This document shows, one piece after another, positions 32,330-44,742 of a stretch of 64,000 nucleotides of DNA (its first letter is position 1; the number at the start of each line of letters is the position of its first letter). The DNA is from Rhynchosporium graminicola (taxonomy: Eukaryota; Ascomycota; Leotiomycetes; Helotiales; Ploettnerulaceae). The notes under the pieces are model-generated. The model had not been told where the DNA came from. It did no database searches and saw only the letters and a list, made by a program, of their open reading frames with translations. A program made the translations under genes and the position numbers. The stretch covers positions 496,001 through 560,000 of the forward strand of contig FJUW01000010.1 of the NCBI GenBank assembly GCA_900074885.1, in the 5' to 3' direction.

Positions 32330-35300
32330 CGTTAGTCTATCTCCTTATTGCTATTAAGATAGTCGTAATTATCTATTTTATTATAGAAAGCTTTCAGCTA
32401 ATTAGGGAGTTTTACAGGGGGACCTGCTTATATCGGGTTATCGAGGTGGAACTACTAAAGCTTTACAGGAGCGTACTTAATATCTGAAGTATTATACTAC
32501 ATGAGATCGATATCTTAATTCAACTAGGAGACGCGGTAAGAGAGGTTATCGCGCTACTTACGGTAGGCTAGTATATTCTCTATTTCCTATTCGTTATCGC
32601 TAGTAATATTAATTAGTAGCGGCAGTAGTAACGTTTAACTAAGTAATAAGTTATTAGTATACTTACGTAACTTCGACGTAGAGAAGATATTATATACTTT
32701 TATACTTATAGGTAGCTCTAATCGGTATAAGCTACTTACTTTTTCAAGTACTCGGAACGGTCTATTAGTCGGGAAGTCGAGCTTTTTAGTTAGCTATATA
32801 GACGTAAAGTAACGTATATCTAACTAGACTAAATCGTCTCTACCGAAGTCGACTTCTCTATGAGTGCGATTATAGGAGCGTGATATCTTTACTTAAGCGC
32901 GGAGGAGATTAGACTAGGCTATAGTCTATATAGCTCATAGTCGGCTAGCGTATTAGATAGCTTATTAAGTATTTAGCTTATTAGAAGGAGTAGCTAAGTT
33001 AGGTAAATCGGATTTCTAATTCTAGTCGACGCGCGGAGCGTAACTATAGACTACCTCGAAGGGTAAGAGACCTCCTAGAGAGTCGTAAGGGAGAGTTATT
33101 TAAGAATAATATATAATAAGTAAGAATTCCGAATAATTATCTTAATAATAAGAGATAAAAAGTCGTAATTAGCGCTAGAGGTATTAGTTATAGATTTCCG
33201 TCTAGCTATCTATCTAGGGGTAGTCTGCTGAAGAAAGCTATCTTTTAGTTCCTAGAATCGTATAAATAGCTATCTAAAAGCGTGAAACGAATTAAGGCTC
33301 TCTATTAGATATAATTATCAGTAGAGCTCCGAAATAGCGGTATATATAGTATAAGTAGAGCTTTATAAGGTTACGCGTATCGGAGGTTTTTCGGTATAGG
33401 ATACTAATTGCTTATTTAAAATAATCTATAAACACGAGGACGTTATCGTAGCTATATTTATCGCGATTAAAACTATAGTAATCGATTATAATATATTCCT
33501 AGGGATATAATAGTACTAGTAGAGGTTAGAGGAGGCTTAGTTTCTTATCACGCGGCACTTGAATTCGTCGGTAAGTATAGTAGTTACAGTAGTACTAGTT
33601 AATAGTTAAAGCGATTCCGTACTAGTAGTACTATAATAATAGGAGTTATAAGGTCTTCTTTATATTTAGATAGGTAGTTTCTAATCGATCGTGTACTTCG
33701 CGTATAAGTAGCGTGCGAAGGTATAAAACGTTAAGTACGATTAATCTTCCTTTATAGAGTAGAAGATCTTTTTCTATAGTTAGTTTTCTAAGAGTAGCGG
33801 AGAGAGCTTATTTCCGTAGTACTTAGAGTAATAGCGTAGCGCGATTAGCTTTAAGTACTTACTATACTATAGAGAAAACTAGCGATAGGTTAGCGACTTC
33901 TAAGGTATTAATAAGTTTAAAACTATCTACGGAGTCGGAACTATTCCGGAGATTACTCGTAAGTAGTACTAGATCGATTTAGTTTTCGCGTAGTAGTTAT
34001 TATAAACGTTAAGCTCTCTTAGTATTATTTTGATTATCTAATTTATCTATTCTGCGAGAGAGAGCGTTAGCGAGTAGATTATACTTCCTAGGTCGATAAG
34101 TGATTATAAAGTTATAATCTGCAAGTAGCTCTGCTTATCATACTTATTATGCGTTTAACTACTTAGAGGTTATAAAGTACTTAAGAGCTTTATAGTTAGT
34201 AATAATACGGATCTAATATAGTACGCTTGCGAGTTTAGATCTCTAGTTACTAAAAGATTATATAATTACGAGTATTTCTTTATTATAAATAGCGTAATTG
34301 AGCTCGGCTAGTTATATAGTCTTAGAGAAGTAAGCTACTAGGAACTAGTCTTTATTATACTATTGCAATAGTATACTTACTATTACTCTATTACTAGCGT
34401 CTATTTCGATTATATAAGGTAGATCTTACTAATAGTAATAGAGGAGTAGTGCTAAAGTAAGAGCGTGCTTTAGGTAATCAAAGGTATCTTTACACTCTCT
34501 AGCGAACCGAAATAATATATTATTTTTAGTAAGTTATATAAGAGGTTTCGCGATTATTCTATAGTCTTTAATAAATCGCTAGTAGAAGTTATAAAAACCT
34601 AAGAATAATTATATGCCCTTAATTATAGTTAGGTAGTTCTAAGATCATATGATATTAACCTTTTTAGAGTCTATCTCGATTCCAGAAGTAGAGATAATAA
34701 ATCTAAGGTACTTAGTACAAGTAACGTTATATTCATACTTCTTAAGGTCGGCTTATAATCTAGCGTCTTATAATCGTTATAGTACTTTATATATATATAA
34801 TTAATACTATAGTAAGTTATTAGAGTAAATTAGAATATTATCTAAATATACTATATAGAAGTCGTCTAGGTAGTCGAATAAGATATTATTTATATACCGC
34901 TAGTATATTATAATGCTATTAGTTAGACCGAACAGTAATACCTTATATTTATACGCTTTATAGCGGGTCCGGAAAGTTATATACTCTTTAGAGGCTAGAT
35001 CCATTCGAATTCGGTAGAAAGCTTAGCGAATATCTAGTTTAGTAAAGATCTTAGCAGTAGAGATTCTAGCTAGCATTTTATTAATTAATAGCAGTAGGTA
35101 TTAATCTTTCCTCGTGAGGTTATTAAGTATACGAAAGTCTATATAGAACCGTAGACTTCTATTAGCTTTCTTAACGAAAAGAATAAGTGCAGCGTATAGT
35201 ACTTAAGAAGGTTTAATAAAACATTTAGCTAAGTTATTAGTAATATACGCCTTTACTACTTTAAGTTCCTTAGCTAATATCTTATATAAGAGAGAGTATT

Positions 35301-36200
35301 TAAGGCTCTTTTCGGCCCTTTCCTTAAGCTTAATTCGGTGATCATATAAACGATAAGGAGAGAGAATATCACTAGCTTCCTTAGAAAAAACGTGTACTTA
35401 CTAGCTATACTCGTAAGGAATCTATAGTTCTGAATCTAATTCGCTTAAGCTAATAGTAAATTGCTAAGCGGTTTTGCAGCGTTCTATAAGGTCGATAGTT
35501 AAAGATACGATAGTAGTATTATATTATTAATCTGCGATTCAGTTATTAAGAAGCTTATCTATCTCGTGAAGAGTAGTAGAGAAGATCTTATTATTAGAAG
35601 ACTTCTAGTGTTTATATAAGAGATAGAAGGCTAAGCCGCTAATTATATAGATCTCTAGCGTAAGAGGCTCTTAGAGAGGCAGGCGCACGAGAGGGGATAA
35701 TCTTTATTGCTATTAGCGATTCCGTAGTAGCGTTATAGCTATATTAGTACGTAGATTAGCTTCTATTGATTCGTGATATAGTCTTATAAGTAGTTTTAAC
35801 TATTGATCTATCGTATGAATTACATAGGCGTAACCTTATACGTAGGTCTTTAACGTAGAGACTCCTAGTTAGAGTTAAAGTAGAGATTCTCACGAGATAT
35901 AGGTAATAATATTACTAAATTATATATACTTCGGACGTGTATCAGTAGCTCTAGCGTATAAAGGCTTCTCTTTACTACTCTCTTCTTATTCTTCAGATAA
36001 TAAATACTTAGGCTCAGCGTGTCTATAATAAGTAGTATAAACGCCGGAGAAATAGTCCTAACTAAGCAGCAGTAATAGTAGAGGGTTAGTTACTTATAGA
36101 ATACTCTCTAGGGGAGAGTTTTAGATGTTTTTATAGCTATAAGTCTCTTTAGAAGTACGTTTCCGAGCGTTTAGTAGCAGTCGTTTAATAATAGATATAG
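32330..36200 (-). pseudogene. R1 pol remnant (RT, RNase H, integrase)
   Basis: The minus-strand reading shows a Gypsy reverse transcriptase at about 35330-34600. Its motif blocks include a KIFTKLDIRQAFYRIRMD-like stretch and ILFDYLDDFYIVYLDNILIYS at about 34880-34800 (second Asp of the YLDD box changed to Asn). RNase H-like sequence follows at about 34500-34050. Integrase core is at about 33480-33180, with DNVLVFIDYFK, YRYFGALLIIISNRE, FVSRF and LSSADYP matching the D,D-35-E block. The C-terminal end (about 32530-32330) has the APVKL..FHLDNP and GPPVKLPN blocks typical of fungal Gypsy integrases. TAG/TAA codons occur throughout. Confidence 0.85.
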
Positions 36201-36599
36201 AGTTAGTAACTACTTAAATATTAATAGGAGAGCTAGCTACGTTTCGCTATACCTCGTACGCTTCCTAGAACTGATTAAGGCGTCTGTTTCGTTCGTTAGC
36301 GTTATATTAATAGCGCTAGTAGGTATAGTATTTACGTAAGTCCTTGATTTCGATCAGAGAGCTATAAATATTACTAGAAGGAGTATATAGTAGCTAAATA
36401 ATCTATTATTTAGAGGTATCTAAGAGTACTTGATATTTCGAAAGCCAGGTCCTTCCGAGTATAATACTATAGTTTCCGAGAGTAGTAATAAGAAAGGAAG
36501 TAAATACCTAAACGTAGCGATCTACTGTTAAGTTAAGTATTATATAGTGACTAATTATACTACTATTAATACTATTGAAACCTTTAATAGGGATTACGT

Positions 36600-38420
36600 T
36601 TAGTAGAGAGTAAATTAAAAGTTTTAGAAAGAAGAAAAGAGATTTAAGAAAAGAATAATTAATAAAATAGTATCTATTAGCTCTAGAACTAAGAAGTGCG
36701 AGTAGCTTATACGATAGTTTATTCTTAGTAAGAGTAGTACGCGTAGTGAACGATTAATTACTAAGAAGCTTCGTAAGGTTAAGATATTATATATCTCGTA
36801 TATTACTTAGGAAGGAGTCTTTCCTTAGGCGTAGTCTTTTACTAGTAGAGGTTTAATATACTCCTGAGCGTTATTATACGTATCTTTATTATTATTATCT
36901 TCTAACTCGCTATTGATATTATTATTAGTATTAATCGCGTTAATACGATACGGAGTATTAGGTCGAGCTGATAATAGGCGTAAGTATAAGGTAAGTGTGA
37001 ATTAATAAGAAGTATTCGCTAGCGATAGAGCTCGCGGAGTATCGCTTTATACTTGCTATAATATACAACTCGTAGAGGTTTAATTACTAGTTATACTAGT
37101 GTTCTCGAGAGTAGGAAGGCCTAGTTATAGATAAGAAGAAGAGTTAGTAATATAGCGCTAGGAGGAGGTATTAATAGGGCGTTCCCGAGTCGCGCTAGCC
37201 TTAGCTAAAGACTCGGAATAGTAAGTTTTTTCGATAAATTAACCTTGATCTTTAGCTTATATAGCTTTAACGTATTCTTCTAGTATTCTTAATATTCTAT
37301 ACTATTAGAAGAGCTATTTCCGAAGCTATGAAAGTAGCTTCTCCTATAAGTCTATTTTCAGAGTCGATTGATTATTTATATTAGCTTTATAAGCTAGTAT
37401 ACGAAACTCGTAGTAGAATATCTAGAAGGTTTACTTATAATCTATCTTTAGCGCTAAGTAGCTAGCTCTTGCAGTTTATTAGTCATATAGACTCGATAAG
37501 AAGGAGACGAGTTAAGTAATCATATTAAGTAAATCGATTATATTACCTTTCTTATTATATTCTAGTTCTAAGAATAAGAGTTTTAGGCAAGTTCTAGCTA
37601 TTCCTTCTATTTAATTAAGTAACTAATCTTTATAGTGATTTTCGTTAAAGAAGTAGCTGGAGTAGCGCCGGAGAGTATTACGTATCTATATTTCCTAGAG
37701 TTTTAGAGAGTAGTCGATTCTATTAGAGAGCTTATTTAGAAGGTTCGGAATTTTCTTAATACACGTAGCGTATAATATTAATAATATTCCTCCGGTAGAT
37801 TATTCTCGACGGCGATTATTAGGTATAGGAGTAGTATTATCTTCTTTAATTAAGTATAGCGGTATTATACGCGATTAAACGTTATTAAACGATATAGACT
37901 TAATAGAACGCTAGGTAGTTAACTAGCGTAGTTCCCGGAACTTATCCTATAATTAATATAGTTCTATAGATAAGTCTATATTTAATTATCTCTCCTCTGC
38001 GAGTCTTCTCTTTACCTCTTATAATTAGTAAGCGTAGCTTTCCTATAAGTTACTTATAGTTATTATTAATATAGGAGTATTATCAGGGAGGTTTAGTGAC
38101 TCGGTGAGTTCGTTGATTATAATAGGAGTTAGAGAGCTTAACTCGGATAAGGCGTCGTCGCGAGTACTCTCTACTATAGAGAGGGGTAGATTACAGCGAG
38201 TATTACAAGTCGCTGAAGAATAAGTAGAAGTAGAAGGAGTTAGAGAACCGGTTATCGATTTATCGGACTTAGGTTACTTCTATTTAAGTACTATTCTTTA
38301 AGTTTATACTTAGTATAGGCCTTCTCTGTATAGCGTAGTCTCCTGCGTTTAGTAGCTCTAGGTATAGAGGTATAATATAAGTAGATATTTATTATCTTCC
38401 TAGACGTAAGTAAAAGAGTT
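36600..38420 (-). pseudogene. R1 gag remnant
   Basis: The minus-strand frame near 37450-37250 reads like a Gypsy capsid: EFRILAYKANINNQSTL followed by LRKQL and ILEEYVKAIQAKDQG-type sequence with stops at Gln codons. The remainder up to the 5' LTR is low-complexity and RIP-altered, so start and end are unclear. Confidence 0.6.
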
Positions 38421-38428
38421 ATAGATAA

Positions 38429-38671
38429 TATGATACTTACTCTAGGAAGGTCTTACTTATTACCTAATAGGTAAGACCTCATATTATATAGAATATAAAG
38501 TAGTAAGAATTAACTTAGAATCTATAACTAAGGAGTAAAGAAGTAGAGAGAGAAAGGAAGTATATATATGAAAAGGGGCCCCTAAACTCTACTCGTGTAA
38601 TCTCACTTAGCAGTAAGTGTTTCTACTAATAGGGGGAAACCTCTAAACCTTCAATCTGACTAGTCGTCATA
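38429..38671 (-). repeat. R1 5' LTR (243 bp)
   Basis: It aligns with the split left LTR; shared landmarks are tctaggaaggtcttac, taggtaagacctcatatt and aaaaggggcccct. The inner border on the plus strand reads TATGATAC, a RIP-altered TGTGACGC. Confidence 0.92.
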
Positions 38672-38676
38672 GAAAG

Positions 38677-38990
38677 AGAGCCTGATAAATAGCCTATAGT
38701 CGCTGAAACTATACTTTCTACTAAAGAAAGCTACCCTGATTTAGTAGCTTCTAAGCTATAGTTTGAGGTAGATATATTCGGCGATAGCGATCAAGATTAA
38801 GATATACAGATATTATGTAAGCTTAGTAGAGGTATATAAGAGGAGCTAGAGCATGATCGATATTTGGAATCGTCGCTACTAGTAGCACTTAAGGTAGAAA
38901 GCTCTAAGAGTGAAGATAATAGAGATCAATTTTATACCGAAAAAGATTATATATTATTAATAAATTAGAGTAGTTATTTAACATTAAAAT
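38677..38990 (+). pseudogene. D2 transposase, C-terminal part after R1
   Basis: With R1 and one copy of GAAAG removed, the frame of 10934-12762 continues in phase here (LYRLE joining REPDK). It gives an acidic tail with ESYPDLVASKL and FEVDIFGDSDQD, again with TAG/TAA at Gln positions. The stop is not certain. Confidence 0.8.
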
Positions 38991-39045
38991 TGAAAGAAAT
39001 TTAGCAGGTGAAGTACCTAAAATACTTTACCGATATAATGCCGAG

Positions 39046-39127
39046 AGCGTGGCATTTACATGGACGTGGCATTTACTTAATCCGACAGTAAGCGAGTCCC
39101 GAGCGAAACTGGAGGGGAACCGGCTAG
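39046..39127 (-). repeat. D2 right terminal inverted repeat (82 bp)
   Basis: It is the partner of 10764-10845, followed by TA at 39128-39129. It shows T where the left arm has C at two positions, as RIP would leave. Confidence 0.93.
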
Positions 39128-39129
39128 TA

Positions 39130-40133
39130 AGCAGTTCTAAAGTTGCTTTGTCAAAAAGCCGAGGCCTCCGCCAATTCGTCCCCAGAGAAGTAGTCCTATC
39201 CAAACTCGTAGCCGCATTTTTTATTCGATTGTTAACTTCTTTAATGTAATCGAATAATTGAGCGGCTTTAAAGTTTTATTTGTAGAAATGACCTATATTA
39301 TGTTCGTGACCTTGGCATCGAAATATTACATTGAATCCGCTGGTTCTCTCCGCCAGAAACGAGATTGCCTCGCTTCTTCCCTGTTCTATCACCATGTTTC
39401 CGACTCAAATTCCCCAGAGACTTGACCAATAAGCAATAACCGGAATTGGAGCATGAGATTATCTTTCAATTCAACGAATGAAAGAGGTATTTCTTCGTGT
39501 GAAGCGTCTGTATCTCGCTAGATCTATCTGCGTTGTGATGTGATGCCCGCGGCCCGCATGAATCTTACGCGCTCGGCAAAGACCGTCGCTTAAACTACCT
39601 ACCTGCAGTTTCATCGGACGCGAGATACTTATAGCATACTTTAAGGTTTCTTCCTCTGTCTGTCAGCAATCTATTCCAAAAGAATGTCTTGAGCGGCTGT
39701 GCTACCAATCGACTTCATACATGAGGGGCTACCGACATGTCGGCGACATGTCGGGCCTTCAAACAGTGGCTGGCTTAGCGATGGAGAGCAAGTGATGCCC
39801 ACCCTTGGGGCTATCCATCAACATGATCGCGCTCTGAGGATAACCGGCAAAAGGTGCAGTGCAGCTATCGGCGGGCCGGTTCTATTGATTGTTGGTTTTC
39901 TGGCTGGTCTGTCCAATGACTTTCGGAGAGAACATACCAGATTATCCTCCAATGCTGGTATTTCCTAACACATGAAACGGGCCTGCAGGAGATGCCTAGG
40001 CGCCGCTCTGCCTTGAACTGGGCTTTCTTGAGCCTTCAATGTGATCATGTATATAAAGATCTGTTCCACATGTCATACTCGAACAATTGTATCAAATTGC
40101 TATCTATTTTTGCATTATTGGTCTCTGAGCGAA
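39130..40133. promoter_or_regulatory. Upstream region of the membrane protein gene
   Basis: Normal composition resumes sharply at 39130. No gene is seen; short frames at 39049-39249 (mostly within the D2 TIR) and 39699-39968 look accidental. Two adjacent CGACATGTCG palindromes lie at 39732-39753, about 390 bp before the start codon. Confidence 0.45.
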
Positions 40134-42373
40134 ATGTCACATCAAAATAGACCAACGTTTGGTTCAAGGCCTGATCCCGTAACCTTACGAGACGTACGAA
40201 GTGACAGCGATCCATCTAGACTGTCTAGAAATAGTGGGAGCACAAGGCCCTCCAACAAAGAACCTGCTTTAATCACATCGAAATGGACAATTGGATGGCA
40301 GACGCCAACCTTGATGATCGGATCTTTCGCCTTCGGTATGTTGTTCTCTTATCATCGTGTTCCAATACTGATAAGCGTAGCACTGGTAGTTGCTATTATA
40401 CATCTGTTGCTCTTCCAGTATTTGGATGGCAGGGAAGCGAATGGGCCAAATAGCGTTGCGCCTCAAGCATACATTGCAACGGCCTCGAACGTCCTCGCAA
40501 ACGCTTTCGGGTTTTCCCTCAGAGCCTCTTTAGCTGTTGCATTTTGTCAGTACCTATGGCTCCTGTTTCGAGCGCAAACCATGAAAGTGTCCACCATCGA
40601 GTTGCTGTACTCGATTAGGACGAATCCTTTCCATCTCTTTCGGATGGCTGTTCTACGAGCGACACCAACCCTCTGTGTGATGGCAAGCATCATATGGCTA
40701 TCGCAGATTGCTAGCAGTTTCCCCCCTGGAGCTATTACAATCACAACAGCCCGAAGAGTTGGGTTCCAAACAGTATCTGTACCATCTTTCAATGCTTCTT
40801 ATGTAGGACCACTTCAAGTTGTGCCTAGCATATCGAATCAATCCAATCTGACAAATGCATAGATGGGCAATGGTTCAGGAGCAGAAGCAGAAGCGAATTC
40901 TTTGATCAAGCTCTCCATCAGCGAAACGGGAGCTGGCTTTGTTCCTGGGTAAGTCCTCATTCAAAGCCGAGCTTGGAGTTACTAAGTCTTGAGTTTAGCG
41001 AAGGTGATGTGAGGAAGTCCTCAGGTCTGCTCATTCGCTTGGCTCGCCAGGTGCTTCTCACCGGCGAAGCATTTCCAATAAAATCGCCATGTGGCGCTAA
41101 CTGTTCATATTCCATACGATTTGAGGCACCATACTTCGAATGCAACCAATCCACCAAGTCAAGTACCCATAAAGCTGAAGCCCTCCTCAGAATTTATTCT
41201 GGGAAGTGGTTTGCCCCTCTCACTTCTGCATCTAAATATGGACCACGATACAACGGAACATACACGCTGGCAAACTTCAATAGCACAACGCTTACACCAA
41301 CTTTCATAAGTAATAATACTGGAGAGTTTGGAGCCGCGGAGGTAACTGTAAATGAAGACAACACAATTTGTGCACCAGGCAGAGCAAAGTACACAGTATA
41401 CAACAAATACGAAAACAATATCCATACCCGAAACTTTACAAGAGAGCCTATCGACCGCTTACTAAATCTTGCACTTACTACACATGATGGCGCAGTCTCA
41501 GTCCCTGGCTTTAGCTTGAACGGAACTCTAGTCTATGGAACGACACCAGCAAACTGGAACACAGCTGCACTAAATTATTACCGAGACAATAACATGATGG
41601 CGATCACATCTGCCATGATGTCTTGGATCCAGGGCGAATTTCGCGCCTCTCTAGCGGAAATCGAGCAGAATGAGACGATACCTACTATCTACAAGGCAGC
41701 TTGGCATGAGCCAGTGATCCTAGATAGCACTGGCAGCGTAGCAAAGCCTGTTGGAGGTATGCCATACTACCATATAACTGTTGATTAAAACGAGCTGACA
41801 TATCCTTTTCCAGTTCAAAACAACACAATGATCGATACCACTCGCTTTAACGCAGTTTTTGACAAGTTCCAGGATAGTGACGCTCCAGAGTTCAACATCA
41901 CCACAGACATGCTTAACGAATATCTGCTCAACACAACAATTTCTATCATGTCAGCTTTCGGACGATGGCCCACCACTGCCAATGCAACAACAATCCATAC
42001 TCTTACCGTCTACAGCTTCTCCGAACCGCTTAACCTCATCATCCCATATTTCCTAACTCTCCTTGTCTCAGTCCCTTTCATCGTCATGGGCTTCCTAGCT
42101 CTTCTAAAGAACGGTGTCACTGCAACGGATGGCGGCTTCATGCAGCTCATTACCACAACCACTGGGAGCGCTATCATTGACAAAGCAGCAGCTGGAGGTT
42201 GTCTCGGTGGGGACGAAAGCGTACCGCAAGAACTCAAAGATATGGAAATCAGGTTTGGAGAGTTTGTTGGGCGGGATGAGCCTGGGAGAGTCAAACGGGC
42301 TGGATTTGGAGTTGATAGCGAGCTGACTTCGCTGACAAAGGGAGCTGACTATGGTATCATGAGATGGATTTAG
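40134..42373 (+). CDS. Fungal multi-pass membrane protein with large N-glycosylated loop (4 exons)
   Basis: I infer exons 40134..40802, 40863..40948, 40999..41756 and 41814..42373, with introns of 60, 50 and 57 nt, giving 690 residues. A polar N-terminal tail (about 60 residues) is followed by three to four hydrophobic segments (PTLMIGSFAFGMLF, ILISVALVVAIIHLLLF, LRASLAVAFCQYLWLLF, PTLCVMASIIWLSQIAS). A large loop follows with many N-x-S/T sites (NASY, NGTYT, NSTT, NFTR, NETI), then a last membrane segment (LIIPYFLTLLVSVPFIVMGFLALL) and a roughly 80-residue tail. This architecture resembles a widespread uncharacterised ascomycete membrane family; the function is unknown. The TAG at 40860-40862 lies in the first predicted intron (donor GTAGGA, branch CTGAC, acceptor CATAG), whose 60-nt length keeps the frame. 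The start is MSHQNRP because upstream in-frame sequence looks untranslated. Confidence 0.78.
40803..40862 (+). other. Predicted 60-nt intron containing the in-frame stop
   Basis: Donor GTAGGA is weaker than the consensus; CTGAC lies close before the CATAG acceptor. If it is not spliced, the protein stops after 243 residues. Confidence 0.6.
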
Positions 42374-44742
42374 TCATTGTGTCCTTGATTATATAAAAAT
42401 CGCTTACTTACCTATGCAGTACACCATAGCGAGCCACATGGAACTTTCTTGTTTCAATCCCACTTAGTGATTCGAAACAAAGCCTCCTCGAAGCGGATTT
42501 CTATCGAAACTCTATCCACGTGAAAGTCACAGGCAGCTCATTATCGTACCGACACTTGGTCTAACGAAGCTACCACTCTGCAACGCATATGAAGCACGTC
42601 TAGATACTTACAAGCACTGGGAGCGACCTTTAGAATAAGAAATCAAATGAAAGGAAGCATTAAGATGATACATACTACCTAGGTAAGCATCGGTGCTTAC
42701 CAATCACAAGCTCGCTCTCGAGATCAGTCTCTGCCTAAGTCCCCCTTTGCTTCGCGATCTTACAGATTCCCGAATCCTCCATTCACACAACTACCTCCTT
42801 CCCCCTTGGATCCAAGACTCTCAAAGCCCACCCCGAACGCAGAAGGGGACTGGGACCGACTTCGTTCGCAAAATCAATATCGCGCCACAGAGCATCTACT
42901 GGTAGAAGATGGAAAATCTGATCTCTCCTAAAGGCAGCAGGATGTCGAACGACCACAGCACATCGGATCAGCAACAAAACAACGAAACGGCATGCAACCA
43001 CCTAGGAAAGAAGTGCCAGCCAATTGTCGCAGTTGTCAATCCTGTGGGTCGATTACGAAAGATGAAAAGTCGCGCCATCTACTCGGTGTATTGACCATAG
43101 TCCTCCAGAAATGAGGCCATCGTCTCCCATTCAATACGGCAAGTAACTCTCTCCCCTACAGCCCCGCGACATCAATCACTAATCAGATTTCGCCAGCACG
43201 CGAGTACTTCAGTAGAACTTGGCCAACGGGAGAAATTGCAACGGGAAGAGATACCTTCGCAGAAAATTAATGGGAGCCTCTGCAACCCGAAAGAGAAGTA
43301 TGACAACAATACAAACAATATAACACACACAGAAGCATCCCCAAACAAATTCAAAGTCTCCACTCGCCATCACACTACAAAGATCATTCTCACCAAGCCA
43401 GAACCACACTCTCAAAACACAGAATCGAACAATATTTCGCCATGTGCGATCATACAACCTCCAATCCCGCTTTGTCAAGCAGGGGCACGACCTCAATCCT
43501 ATTGAGACCATCAGCTGCGATTGGAATTGCCCACCATTGCAAAACCATAAAGTGAGAATAGGAAAGGAAAACCACCACAACACAAGACTCGATAACCAGC
43601 AACTTCCGCGAGACCAAGCTCCCACAGAATTGTCCTTCGTCTTCCAGGTTATGCTGCGGGCGACCATCTGCGATTGTGAGAGTCGTCGAGTCATAGAAAA
43701 ATCCTTCTTGCCGCACTGGTCAGAGATCCGCCTTGCCAGAACAAGCAGCATTGGCCTCGCAGGTATGGGCTACGCAGCGCTCAGATGCAACCCTTCTGCC
43801 TTTACATGACGCAAACCACTTTAATTTGCGCAAAAATGGAGAATTCATACTGCATGTGCAAACTTCTGCCGAGCTGGCTTGTGGAGAACTTCAACCTTTC
43901 CCCAGCTCACCCTTTTCCCAGTGCGATCTAGGTCTAGATACGCCTAGTGTGAAGCTCGCGTTTTCAGAATCGCAGTTGTGGGATTGGACGTACCGACTTT
44001 CGTATCAAACTCATTGCTGAAGGACATAGCAAAGTCCTTACCTCTACTCAAGACTTTGATAATGTGGTATCCAAATAGGACTGCAAAGATCAGGCTTCCA
44101 AGACAAGCCACCGCTTAGAGGCGAGCCAACGTCCTCAAATAGGCTTGTGACGTAAGTATGCCGGTATTCGGATCCGATGGACCTAGTCTCAAATCCAAGC
44201 CATTGCTTGAGAACATAACAATGTTCTCAAGTTTGTAGAGGACTTTCGAATAGTGCATCAAGAAGTATCGACGGGACAATAGGCATCCTCTTGGATTATA
44301 GGGCTGGGAAGACCTCGCAAAAACAAGAGTACTGAAATTGACAAACGACTTTGAGGAAATGGATACCAACAAACCAAAGACAGGTAACGGAAGAAGCTGG
44401 TAGGACTACTGGGGCAAACTTGGTCAAAACAGCAAAGCACAGCAGGATCGACTATCAATGTTACAAAACGCACCGAAGACATTAAGATATGGGACAATGT
44501 CCTTTCCGATTTCCGAAGCCCGGCTCGAAGCCTACCGGATCAAATCCAAAGGAAACAAACAAGCATTATCCACAACCATCATCAGAAAACAACGATCATC
44601 TACTTAGCCAGTCCATGCCAGTACAAGCACAAACATCCAAGATCCAACCAATGCTATCCATCACCATCCAGCATGCCATGCGTCCATCATTCCAAAGGAG
44701 CAAGGTCGCAAAGCAAAGCTGATATGGGTACTGATAGGTTGC
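42374..44742. other. Long stretch without a recognisable gene
   Basis: Many overlapping small frames occur on both strands between 42690 and 44720. None has a family motif, consistent splice signals or a signal peptide. The part next to 44743 is the 3' side of the TOS1-like gene. Nothing else is supported. Confidence 0.45.

Larger units (their letters stand above)
12763..38671 (-). mobile_element. R1: Ty3/Gypsy LTR retrotransposon inside D2, split by R2
   Basis: Target duplicate GAAAG lies at 12758-12762 and 38672-38676. Both LTRs are 243 bp: 38429-38671 is the 5' LTR, and the 3' LTR is split by R2 into 12763-12857 and 32148-32295. The polypurine side lies at 32296-32312 (minus), so the element reads right to left. 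Its interior is 32296-38428 (6,133 bp) and its length without R2 is about 6.6 kb. Gag, RT, RNase H and integrase sequence are recognisable in that order but riddled with stops. Confidence 0.92.
10764..39127 (+). mobile_element. D2: pogo/Fot-type DNA transposon enclosing the nested retrotransposon block
   Basis: Inverted terminal repeats of 82 bp (10764-10845 and 39046-39127) begin CTAGCCGGTTCCCCTCCAGT and differ at only a few C/T positions. Both ends are flanked by TA (10762-10763, 39128-39129). Between them is one pogo-like transposase gene interrupted by R1 at 12763-38671 with target duplicate GAAAG. Without R1 and one GAAAG copy the element is 2,450 bp. It is the oldest layer of the block because every other element lies inside it. 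Confidence 0.92.

Noticed and set aside
42693..43809. Cluster of overlapping frames of 60-180 codons on both strands
   Set aside because: No frame has family motifs, a leader or splice signals that join to neighbours; mutual overlap suggests chance.
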